Below the pieces are notes generated by a model that did not search any database, was not told the origin of the DNA, and saw only the letters and a program-made list of their open reading frames with translations. Both the position numbers and the translations under genes were made by a program. Shown here in pieces: positions 1-5,219 of a stretch of DNA of 6,051 nt; positions within the stretch are counted from its first letter, which is position 1, and each line of letters begins with the position of its first letter. Origin of the DNA: JBDRLD01 sp043813445. Lineage in GTDB: Bacteria > Patescibacteriota > Patescibacteriia > JACPHY01. The stretch is from assembly GCA_043813445.1 (NCBI GenBank), contig JBDRLD010000003.1, positions 1 through 6,051 on the forward strand, read 5' to 3'.

Positions 1-9
1 TGTTATACT
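1..9 (+). promoter_or_regulatory. Extended -10 promoter element of the coiled-coil gene
   Basis: TGT followed by TATACT (hexamer at 4-9) matches an extended -10 (TGn plus five of six consensus bases). The hexamer ends nine bases before the ATG at 19, so transcription would begin at about 15-17, leaving a leader of only a few bases. The -35 region lies outside the window. There is no Shine-Dalgarno sequence before the ATG, which agrees with a leaderless message. Confidence 0.5.
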
Positions 10-18
10 GATATCACT

Positions 19-387
19 ATGGAGGAGCAACTCACCAGGCGTTATTTTGATAAGCAGTTTGAATTCCTTGCCCGAGCGGTAAAGGAGGGCTTTGATAATG
101 CGGACAAGGATCGGACTGGGATGAAGGTGGATATCGCAGGCCTCAAAACTGACGTCGCCGATCTCAAGACTCGCATGCGGGCTGTCGAAGATGAGACGCA
201 GATCCTCAGTGCGAATATGGTGACGAAGCAGTATTTCGACGCAAAATTCGATCGCTTAGTTGATTTCCAACATAAGGATATTCTTTTCAAGAAGCGTCTG
301 CTGTCAGTATTGGAGGAGGCGAAAGTGCTACCCCCGGAGACGCGACAGAAGTTAGAGCAGCTTATTCCGGTTCTGGCCTCATCGTAG
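19..387 (+). CDS. Hypothetical coiled-coil protein, 122 aa
   Basis: I do not recognise a named family. The protein is charged and predicted helical. Residues about 35-65 (MKVDIAGLKTDVADLKTRM region) show regular hydrophobic spacing typical of a coiled coil. A 12-residue motif occurs twice: TRRYFDKQFEFL at 6-17 and TKQYFDAKFDRL at 69-80, one on each side of the coiled coil, with six identical positions and several conservative ones. No signal peptide, membrane segment or catalytic motif is visible, so a cytoplasmic structural or partner-binding role is the most that can be said. The ATG at 19 is the first possible start in the window and sits nine bases after a -10 element, with no Shine-Dalgarno site, so a leaderless mRNA is likely. 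It converges on the next gene, with a hairpin terminator between them. The codon mix resembles murC and murB. Confidence 0.7.
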   Translation: MEEQLTRRYFDKQFEFLARAVKEGFDNADKDRTGMKVDIAGLKTDVADLKTRMRAVEDETQILSANMVTKQYFDAKFDRLVDFQHKDILFKKRLLSVLEEAKVLPPETRQKLEQLIPVLASS

Positions 388-406
388 CGATTTCGAGAGA
401 ACGAGA

Positions 407-433
407 AACGCGCCCCTACAAGTGGGGCGCGTT
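407..433. terminator. Bidirectional hairpin terminator
   Basis: A perfect 10-bp stem (AACGCGCCCC at 407-416 and GGGGCGCGTT at 424-433) encloses a 7-nt loop. It lies between the convergent stop codons at 385-387 and 463-465. Read on the minus strand it is followed by a T-rich tract (TTTCTCGTTCTC); on the plus strand the tail is T-poor, so it should work better for the minus-strand gene. The stem is almost the same as the terminator at 5182-5206. Confidence 0.8.
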
Positions 434-462
434 CGTGTGTACGAAGGAGAGGCACCGAGGTG

Positions 463-903
463 CTAGCGGACGAAGTGCGCGGGCCCGTGGCCTTGTGCCG
501 GTTCGTTCGCGGTGCGTCGTGCTGCGTTGCCCATGAGCATGGACACGCCCTCCTGGCCCTCGACGCCGACGATGACGGCTCCGGGTTTGCAGGAACCGGA
601 CGGCGCCTTGCCGAGGTGTCCGAGGAAGACCACCGCGTTGTCGTTGAAGGCCGCGCCGAAGGTCACCACACAGGTGTCGACGTCCACGTTGCAGCGATTT
701 CTCGCGATGTCACAGCCCTCCTGTCCGCACGATCCGGCGGTGACAGCGCGCACGACGCGCATGGGCTGGTCGGCCATGCTCGCCACCTCTTCCTTCGGCG
801 GCTTCTTGTCCCCGTCGTCTCCGCAGTGCTCGATGACGAACGCGCAGATGGCCGCGATGGCAACGACGATCGCGAGTAGCTTCCCTTTGAGGCCTCTGAA
901 CAT
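463..903 (-). CDS. Membrane-anchored cysteine-containing orphan protein, 146 aa
   Basis: I do not recognise the family. The N-terminus is MFRGLKGKLL followed by a hydrophobic stretch to about residue 24, then HCGDDGDKKPPKEE, which reads as a signal-anchor or signal peptide with a short charged linker. The rest (about 45-146) would be outside the membrane and carries cysteines at 59, 64, 71, 78 and 105, enough for disulphides. C27 could suggest a lipoprotein, but the residues before it do not form a clean lipobox. The start at 903 is chosen because GGGAGAG sits just upstream and the hydrophobic segment begins there; longer in-frame starts up to 993 would run through the promoter at 965-993. 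About 23 of 146 codons end in A or T, against about a third in murC and half in glyA, so composition differs clearly from neighbours. It has its own promoter and terminators on both sides. The gene is real with good confidence; function is unknown. Confidence 0.75.
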   Translation of the reverse strand: MFRGLKGKLLAIVVAIAAICAFVIEHCGDDGDKKPPKEEVASMADQPMRVVRAVTAGSCGQEGCDIARNRCNVDVDTCVVTFGAAFNDNAVVFLGHLGKAPSGSCKPGAVIVGVEGQEGVSMLMGNAARRTANEPAQGHGPAHFVR

Positions 904-907
904 GCTT

Positions 908-916
908 CTCTCCCTT
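908..916 (-). promoter_or_regulatory. Ribosome binding site deciding the start at 903
   Basis: On the minus strand AAGGGAGAG ends four bases before the ATG at 903 (six bases from the GGGAG core). This favours 903 over the upstream in-frame ATG at 993, which overlaps the promoter. Confidence 0.75.
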
Positions 917-924
917 CGTGGTGT

Positions 925-940
925 CCCCGTTTTGCCGGGG
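925..940 (-). other. Small GC hairpin in the 5' leader
   Basis: CCCCG at 925-929 pairs with CGGGG at 936-940 around a 6-nt loop. It lies in the predicted leader RNA of the 463-903 gene, about 8 nt upstream of its Shine-Dalgarno site. It has no T-tract. It could protect or modulate the leader, but a 5-bp stem is weak evidence. Confidence 0.3.
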
Positions 941-964
941 GATACAAGGAACATTGCTGATGCA

Positions 965-993
965 AACCTAACACATCGATCATATCCTGTCAA
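965..993 (-). promoter_or_regulatory. Sigma-70-type promoter of the membrane-anchored orphan
   Basis: On the minus strand a perfect -35 TTGACA (993-988) is followed by a 17-nt spacer and TAGGTT (970-965), preceded by TGT at 973-971 as an extended -10. Predicted start of transcription is near 958, giving a leader of about 55 nt before the ATG at 903. Confidence 0.65.
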
Positions 994-1014
994 GGGACAC
1001 GGACAGATGTCTCG

Positions 1015-1053
1015 AAAAACTAAAGAATATCGACTGGAATAGCCGATATTCTT
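1015..1053 (-). terminator. Intrinsic terminator of glyA
   Basis: A perfect 10-bp AT-rich stem (1023-1032 with 1044-1053, loop 11 nt) is followed on the minus strand by TAGTTTTTC, with five T at 1019-1015. It begins 14 nt after the glyA stop codon. The stem is AT-rich and unlike the two GC-rich terminators elsewhere in the window. The next promoter starts about 20 nt further on. Confidence 0.8.
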
Positions 1054-1067
1054 AATTCGATGGGTAA

Positions 1068-2342
1068 CTACGGGTAGATCGGGTGCGCGGCGGTGAGCTC
1101 CTTTACCCGCGCGCCAGCGGTACTAATCACGGAATCATTATTTGGCTCACGGAGGATACTCGCAATGAGTTCTCCGACAACATGCATATCCTCTTCACCA
1201 AACCCACGTGTCGTGAGCGCAGGAGTACCAAGGCGAATTCCGGACGGGTCAAAGGGCTTACGTGGATCATTCGGGATGCTGTTTGCATTTGTGGAGATGC
1301 CGGCGCGATAGAGTGCATCTGCCGCCTCGCGACCAGTCGTGTCCATAGAAGTAACGTCAATGAGGATTAGGTGATTGTCCGTTCCTCCGGTGACAAGCGA
1401 ACATCCCCTCTCGATGAGCGTCTTGGCAAGTGCTTTGGCGTTTGTAACCACTTGCTCGCCGTAGGCCGCGAATGCCGGTGTAGATGCGAGGAGTAGGGCA
1501 ACTGCAATCCCGGCAGTCTGATTATCATGAGGGCCACCCTGTAGTCCTGGGAACACCGCGCGATCGATGAGTGTCGGCAGATTCTCCTTCGTTCGCTCTA
1601 CCTTCTTTAATGGATTAGAGGTCGTCCCGTCGCAACAGATGATCGCGCCGCGCGGACCGCGGAGCGTTTTGTGTGTCGTCGTCATCATGACGTCGGCATA
1701 CCCGGCGGGTGATGGGTGCGCGCCGGCGGCGATGAGTCCTGCGATGTGCGATACATCCGCAACGAGGAATGCGCCAACCGATCTCGCCATGGATGCGAAC
1801 GCAGCAAAATCAATCGTACGTGGGTACGCGGTCGCGCCGCAGAAGAGCACCTTTGGGCGCTCCGCACGAACCTGTTCCGCAATCGCATCGTAGTCGAGCC
1901 AGCCGGCGGCATTTGTTGTGTACTGCACCGGGGTATAGTATGTACCGGAAAAATTTACTTTCCACCCGTGTGTGAGGTGTCCGCCGTACAGCAGGTGCAT
2001 GCCCATAAGTTTCTCACCCGGCTCGAGCAGCGCAAAACAAATCGCCTGGTTTGCAGGCGAACCGGAGTATGGCTGAACGTTCGCGTGCTCGAAATCGAAC
2101 AACGCTTTCGCACGCTCCTGTGCAAGTCGCTCAATCGCATCGGCGTTTTCATTCCCCGTGTAGTATCGCTTGCCGGGGTACCCTTCGGAATATTTATTTG
2201 CAAGAACCGATCCCATCGCTTCGAGCACGGAGCGAGGTGTGTAATTCTCGCTTGGAATCATGACTAGCTGCTCCTGTTGCCGCTGAAGCTCTTTGCCGAT
2301 GAGGTCCGCAACGGTAGGGTCTGTTCTTTGTAGTCTTATCAT
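1068..2342 (-). CDS. glyA: Serine hydroxymethyltransferase, 424 aa
   Basis: This PLP enzyme interconverts serine and glycine with tetrahydrofolate and 5,10-methylene-tetrahydrofolate in the cytoplasm, supplying glycine and one-carbon units. Landmarks are in family order: ENY near 32-34, YSEGYPGKRYY at 51-61, the PLP ring-binding region VADVSHIAG at 194-202 (D196, H199), the Schiff-base lysine K225 in TTTHKTLRGPRG, FPGLQGGPHDNQ at 264-275, and the substrate-carboxylate arginine R370 in SGIRLGTPALTTRG. Length matches the usual 410-430 residues. The ATG at 2342 fits the family N-terminus (DPTVADLIGKE), but no Shine-Dalgarno sequence precedes it: the bases just upstream are CCACACACCACC. A micro-protein gene ends 15 nt upstream, so glyA may be translated by coupling. 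An AT-rich terminator follows. Roughly half the codons near the start end in A or T, as expected for an ordinary resident gene here. Confidence 0.97.
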   Translation of the reverse strand: MIRLQRTDPTVADLIGKELQRQQEQLVMIPSENYTPRSVLEAMGSVLANKYSEGYPGKRYYTGNENADAIERLAQERAKALFDFEHANVQPYSGSPANQAICFALLEPGEKLMGMHLLYGGHLTHGWKVNFSGTYYTPVQYTTNAAGWLDYDAIAEQVRAERPKVLFCGATAYPRTIDFAAFASMARSVGAFLVADVSHIAGLIAAGAHPSPAGYADVMMTTTHKTLRGPRGAIICCDGTTSNPLKKVERTKENLPTLIDRAVFPGLQGGPHDNQTAGIAVALLLASTPAFAAYGEQVVTNAKALAKTLIERGCSLVTGGTDNHLILIDVTSMDTTGREAADALYRAGISTNANSIPNDPRKPFDPSGIRLGTPALTTRGFGEEDMHVVGELIASILREPNNDSVISTAGARVKELTAAHPIYP

Positions 2343-2357
2343 GGTGGTGTGTGGGTC

Positions 2358-2528
2358 TTAGGGGCTAGGCACGAGCCGAGCCACGAAGACACCAATAAGG
2401 AGGAGTGTGAGACGGATGAAGAATCGGTACCCACCATCACGAATTCCATCAAGAAGTCCGTCGATAATCGTAATGGGGATCATTATAAAGAGGAATATAG
2501 CAATGAAGGAGAATCGTTTCATGAGCAT
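2358..2528 (-). CDS. Two-helix membrane micro-protein upstream of glyA, 56 aa
   Basis: This short frame reads MLMKRFSFIAIFLFIMIPIT at its start. It holds one hydrophobic segment at about 8-22, a short polar linker with repeated Asp-Gly (DGLLDGIRDGG, 23-33), an aromatic and basic stretch YRFFIR, and a second hydrophobic segment at about 40-54, ending in PSP. That pattern is typical of a small helical-hairpin membrane protein and unlikely by chance. An in-frame TGA at 2534-2532 limits the start to the ATG at 2528 or the one at 2522 (54 aa). AAGAGA lies 11 nt before the first ATG, a weak Shine-Dalgarno site, so 2528 is slightly preferred. It ends at a TAA 15 nt before glyA on the same strand, so the two are probably co-transcribed. 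The opposite strand gives only a charged, featureless frame. I know no family for it; no function is assigned. Confidence 0.6.
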   Translation of the reverse strand: MLMKRFSFIAIFLFIMIPITIIDGLLDGIRDGGYRFFIRLTLLLIGVFVARLVPSP

Positions 2529-2647
2529 ATTTCAATGGATCTCTTGACAGGGTTGTGAAAAGGGGGTTTTGTTGGAGTCTCTACAGCTACTTCCTACTCC
2601 CAGCTTGACGCGATACGATAGATGAGGCAAGTGCTGAGTAGTTAACT
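2529..2647. other. Divergent intergenic region between the glyA unit and murC
   Basis: The promoters for both transcription units should lie here or just inside the micro-protein gene. A perfect TTGACA occurs at 2544-2549 on the plus strand, but no acceptable -10 follows at 16-18 nt. A second -35-like TTGACG at 2605-2610 also lacks one. TACGAT at 2614-2619 is a possible -10 with a poor -35. I cannot name a promoter with confidence in either direction. Confidence 0.4.
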
Positions 2648-3958
2648 ATGGAAATGCCGTTCCCAAAGTCCGTGTATTGCATCGGCGTGAAGGGCGCCGG
2701 ACTCTCCTCGCTCGCGCAGCTACTACATGCGCGAGGTGTTCGCGTGTCCGGATCGGATACAGATACGCACTACTTTACGCAGGAGACACTCGACGCGCAG
2801 GGGATTCCGTATGTCGAGGGATTTGCAGCGGGGCAGATTCCTGATGATGTCGAGTTGGTTATACGGTCAACTGCGTACGGCGAAGATCATGTCGAGGTAG
2901 CCGATGCGTTGCGCCGTGGTTTGCGCGTCGTTACCTATCCGGAGGCAATTGCCATGGTGTTTAATTCGGGGAAGGGGATCGCAGTATGTGGGACGCACGG
3001 GAAGACCACTACGACCGCGATGCTCGGTCACATCCTTATCACGTGCGAGCAAGATCCAACAGTGATTGTTGGTTCGGTTGTCCCGCAGTTTGGTGGGAGT
3101 GCGCGATCCGGAAAATCGGACGTTATTGTGATTGAGGCGGATGAGTATCAGAACAAACTCGCGTTATACGATCCGTTTGGCGTTGTACTTTTGAACATCG
3201 AATTTGATCATCCGGATTTTTTCTCCGATATTGATGCGTATGTCAGAGTGTTCCGCGAGTTTGTGGCGCGTATTCCGGAGGATGGTTTCTTGATAGCTCG
3301 CGGTGATGATGCACGCGTGCGCGAGGTGGCGCAGCTTGCGCGTTGCAGTGTGGTGTGGTTCGCAACGGAGGATGCCAAACGTCTCGATGCTGGCCTCCGA
3401 GTTCCAGGCCTTCATAATCGACTCAATGCGCTTGCGGCTATCGCAGCGGCGGAACAGCTTGGAGTGCGACATGCAGATTCGGAGCGGGCATTAGTGACGT
3501 TTGATGGGACGAAGCGACGGTTCGAGTGTGTTGGCGAGGTTGGGGGCGTGACCATTATTGATGATTACGCACATCACCCGACCGAGATTCGAGCGGCGGT
3601 GCAGGCAGCGCGAGAGCGTTACCCGGATCGGCGCCTCGTGGTCGCTTTTCAACCGCACACGTACACGCGTACGATTGCGCTGAAGGAACAGTTCGCGGCT
3701 GCGTTTGAGGTCGACCGAGTGTTTGTGATGGACATATTCGGCTCGGCGCGAGAGCAACATGGTGGCATCACGCCGCAGGAGCTCGCCGGGGCGATCGAAC
3801 AACATCAGACACATGCGTCTGCGAGCGGGGGAGTGGAGGAGACCGTTGTCGCATTGAAGACTGAGGTGCGATCGGGCGATGTCGTACTTTGCCTCGGCGC
3901 TGGTGAGAATGATCGCGTCGCACAACAACTCCTTGCAACACTATCACATACCACATAA
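2648..3958 (+). CDS. murC: UDP-N-acetylmuramate--L-alanine ligase, 436 aa
   Basis: MurC joins L-alanine to UDP-MurNAc using ATP, the first step of the peptidoglycan stem peptide, in the cytoplasm. The three Mur-ligase domains are visible: an N-terminal UDP-binding fold starting CIGVKGAGLSSLAQLL (11-26); the central ATPase domain with P-loop GTHGKTTTT (115-123), EADE at 163-166 and NIEFDH at 183-188; and the HNRLNALAA turn (256-264) leading to the C-terminal domain with KRRFE (289-293), IDDYAHHPTEIR (304-315), FQPHTYTRT (334-342) and LGAGEND near the end. EADEYQNK and NIEFDHPDFF recall Mpl, a related recycling ligase, but YAHHPTE and FQPHTYTRT are also shared with MurC, and the murB context favours MurC. 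The stretch between GDD (219-221) and the HN motif is short, so the central domain seems trimmed. The ATG at 2648 has only a weak GAG-type ribosome site. Its TAA overlaps an ATG (TAATG). First gene of the murC-DUF5652-murB operon. Confidence 0.92.
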   Translation: MEMPFPKSVYCIGVKGAGLSSLAQLLHARGVRVSGSDTDTHYFTQETLDAQGIPYVEGFAAGQIPDDVELVIRSTAYGEDHVEVADALRRGLRVVTYPEAIAMVFNSGKGIAVCGTHGKTTTTAMLGHILITCEQDPTVIVGSVVPQFGGSARSGKSDVIVIEADEYQNKLALYDPFGVVLLNIEFDHPDFFSDIDAYVRVFREFVARIPEDGFLIARGDDARVREVAQLARCSVVWFATEDAKRLDAGLRVPGLHNRLNALAAIAAAEQLGVRHADSERALVTFDGTKRRFECVGEVGGVTIIDDYAHHPTEIRAAVQAARERYPDRRLVVAFQPHTYTRTIALKEQFAAAFEVDRVFVMDIFGSAREQHGGITPQELAGAIEQHQTHASASGGVEETVVALKTEVRSGDVVLCLGAGENDRVAQQLLATLSHTT

Positions 3959-3984
3959 TGAAAAAATTATATGTTGCTTGGTGA
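3958..3984 (+). CDS. Possible 8-codon leader ORF coupling murC to the next gene
   Basis: The sequence TAATG at 3956-3960 joins the murC stop to an ATG that opens MKKLYVAW and ends at TGA 3982-3984. That stop falls inside the GGTGA ribosome site of the next gene and is 7 nt before its ATG. It could be a reinitiation relay between murC and the DUF5652-like gene, or simple chance. No product function is claimed. Confidence 0.2.
   Translation: MKKLYVAW
3980..3984 (+). promoter_or_regulatory. Ribosome binding site deciding the start at 3992
   Basis: GGTGA ends 7 nt before the ATG at 3992. The earlier in-frame ATG at 3971 has nothing comparable upstream, so 3992 is preferred. Confidence 0.6.
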
Positions 3985-3991
3985 ATTTATC

Positions 3992-4204
3992 ATGTCCAAT
4001 ACTTACGCGTTGGTGCTCATCTCGCTTTGGACGATGCCATGGAAGGGGTATGCGCTCTGGAAGGCGGCACGTCGTCAGGATCGCAACTGGTTTATCGCGA
4101 TTCTTGTACTGCAAACGCTCGCGATACTTGACATACTCTACATTTTTGTGTTCAGCCGAGAAGAAACGCATGACACCGGAACAGATAACAACCACGCTGC
4201 GTGA
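3992..4204 (+). CDS. DUF5652-like two-helix membrane protein, 70 aa
   Basis: The protein has two membrane segments (about 4-15 and 33-54) around a basic loop. The core LWTMPWKGYALWKAARRQD (12-30), then NWFIAILVLQTLAILDILYI (32-51) and FVFSR, matches from memory the small family DUF5652, which I associate with Patescibacteria; this was not checked by search. Its function is unknown. The loop between helices is rich in Trp, Lys and Arg, so it probably lies on the cytoplasmic face. It starts 33 nt after murC and its last 35 nt overlap the start of murB in another frame, so it is translated within the murC-murB operon and may be coupled to murB. The C-terminal tail EETHDTGTDNNHAA is polar and seems to exist partly because of the overlap. 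The context suggests, but does not prove, a role at the membrane in wall precursor synthesis. Confidence 0.8.
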   Translation: MSNTYALVLISLWTMPWKGYALWKAARRQDRNWFIAILVLQTLAILDILYIFVFSREETHDTGTDNNHAA

Positions 4205-5171
4205 GCGATTCGGTGAGAAGCTGCGCGAGAACGAGCCGTTGGCAGCGCGGACGAATTTTCGCGTTGGCGGTCCAGCGCGCTGGTTTGTGGATGTACTGAA
4301 TGAGGAGGAGCTTCGTTTTGTGCTCGCACTTGCACGTGATGCAAATATTCCGCATGTCCTGCTTGGCGGCGGGACTAATGTGCTTGTTGCTGATGAGGGT
4401 TTCCCAGGAGTAGTGATTCGTCTTGCAATGAGATCAGTGCGTGTGGATGGTAATCAGCTTGTTGCAGGAGCGGGAACAGCGATGACCCTTGTTGCACAGA
4501 CAGCCGCTGATGCCGGGCTATCCGGATTAGAGTGGGCTGCGAGTCTCCCTGGAACAATCGGGGGCGCGGTGCGTGGGAACGCGGGGTGCTTTGGGGGGTC
4601 CATGGCGGACGTGGTCTGTGGTGTGGGTGTTTTCGATGCGCGAAACAGTACCATGCTCACTATGGATTGCAATGCGTGTAATTTTGCTTATCGGACGTCG
4701 CAGTTCAAGCGCGAGCCACATCTTTTGATTCTCGAGGTCGCGTGTGCGCTTCATCACGATGACGCAGACGCGGTGCGTGCTCGCGGACACGAGGTCGTCG
4801 CGCGACGATGTGAGGCGCAGCCAGCCGGTCACGCAAGCGCGGGGTGTCTTTTTAAGAATGTTGACATGGCGACAGTGTCATCTGCTGCGCTGAAGCGACT
4901 CGAGGACGCGACACATGGCACGTGGCGTGATGTGGTACGCAATGAACAGCTGTCGGCCGGATGGATTGTTGATCTTCTCGGCATGAAGGGGGCACAGATT
5001 GGGAAGGCGCAAGTGTCGCCACATCATGGGAATTTTATTGTGAATCTTGGCGGCGCCTGTGCAGCGGACATTGCGGCGCTTGTGACGCTCATCAAAGATC
5101 GTGCATTACAGAAATTCGGAATTGCGTTGGAGGAAGAGGTGCAGCGCATTGGTTTTACGCCGATGAAGTAG
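4170..5171 (+). CDS. murB: UDP-N-acetylenolpyruvoylglucosamine reductase, 333 aa
   Basis: MurB is the FAD- and NADPH-dependent enzyme that reduces UDP-GlcNAc-enolpyruvate to UDP-MurNAc, the substrate of MurC. FAD-binding landmarks are RTNFRVGGPARWFV (27-40), LLGGGTNVLV (64-73), EWAASLPGTIGGAVRGNAG (121-139) and FGGSMADVV. The substrate-side motifs are AYRTSQFK (173-180, with catalytic-type Arg175), SAGCLFKN (223-230), AGWIVDLLGMKGAQIGKAQVS and HHGNFIVN, and the terminal LEEEVQRIG with the likely catalytic Glu323. The general-acid position holds Cys226 instead of the Ser of E. coli MurB; I believe Cys occurs there in some families. The ATG at 4170 is chosen because GAGAAG lies 6 nt upstream and the family N-terminus begins shortly after; upstream in-frame sequence does not resemble MurB. 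It overlaps the preceding gene by 35 nt and is followed at once by a strong terminator. Translation is probably coupled. Confidence 0.95.
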   Translation: MTPEQITTTLRERFGEKLRENEPLAARTNFRVGGPARWFVDVLNEEELRFVLALARDANIPHVLLGGGTNVLVADEGFPGVVIRLAMRSVRVDGNQLVAGAGTAMTLVAQTAADAGLSGLEWAASLPGTIGGAVRGNAGCFGGSMADVVCGVGVFDARNSTMLTMDCNACNFAYRTSQFKREPHLLILEVACALHHDDADAVRARGHEVVARRCEAQPAGHASAGCLFKNVDMATVSSAALKRLEDATHGTWRDVVRNEQLSAGWIVDLLGMKGAQIGKAQVSPHHGNFIVNLGGACAADIAALVTLIKDRALQKFGIALEEEVQRIGFTPMK

Positions 5172-5181
5172 CGCATAAGGG

Positions 5182-5208
5182 AACACGCCCCATGGCGGGG
5201 CGTGTTTT
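5182..5208. terminator. Bidirectional intrinsic terminator after murB
   Basis: A perfect 10-bp stem (AACACGCCCC at 5182-5191 and GGGGCGTGTT at 5197-5206) with a 5-nt loop is followed by TT, giving TTTT at 5205-5208 on the plus strand. It lies between the murB stop at 5171 and the convergent gene's stop at 5220, so it likely serves both. Read on the minus strand it ends in a TT then CCCTT, a weaker tail. Confidence 0.88.
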
Positions 5209-5219
5209 CGTTGCGTCAC

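Noticed and set aside
452..463. Inverted repeat GCACC/GGTGC near the stop of the anchored orphan
   Set aside because: Only 5 bp with a 2-nt loop, so not a workable hairpin as written; the nearby 10-bp stem is the real terminator.
460..879. Plus-strand frame with GTG start at 460 and a strong AAGGAGAGG ribosome-like site at 444-452
   Set aside because: It lies fully antisense to the 463-903 gene. Its product is rich in His, Asp and Arg with no domain-like pattern, while the minus strand has a hydrophobic anchor, strong G/C third-position bias, a promoter and a ribosome site. The purine tract is probably chance.
904..993. Thirty-residue N-terminal extension of the anchored orphan
   Set aside because: It would overlap the promoter hexamers and leader, and places the hydrophobic anchor internally; the ribosome site supports 903.
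2461..2489. TCGATA-17-TATAAA on the plus strand as a murC promoter
   Set aside because: Hexamers are partial and the site lies inside the micro-protein coding sequence; it cannot be told from chance, though it is not excluded.
2349..2558. Plus-strand frame of 69 codons between glyA and murC
   Set aside because: Its product is a charged, low-complexity chain with no start signal, and it is antisense to the two-helix micro-protein, whose hydrophobic pattern explains the opposite-strand composition.
2544..2572. Perfect TTGACA at 2544-2549 as a murC promoter
   Set aside because: No reasonable -10 is present 16-18 nt downstream; the sequence there is TTTTGT-like.
3879..4169. Long N-terminal extension of the murB frame
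   Set aside because: The extension runs over the murC end and the DUF5652-like gene, is Cys/Arg-rich and unlike MurB, and a ribosome site supports 4170.
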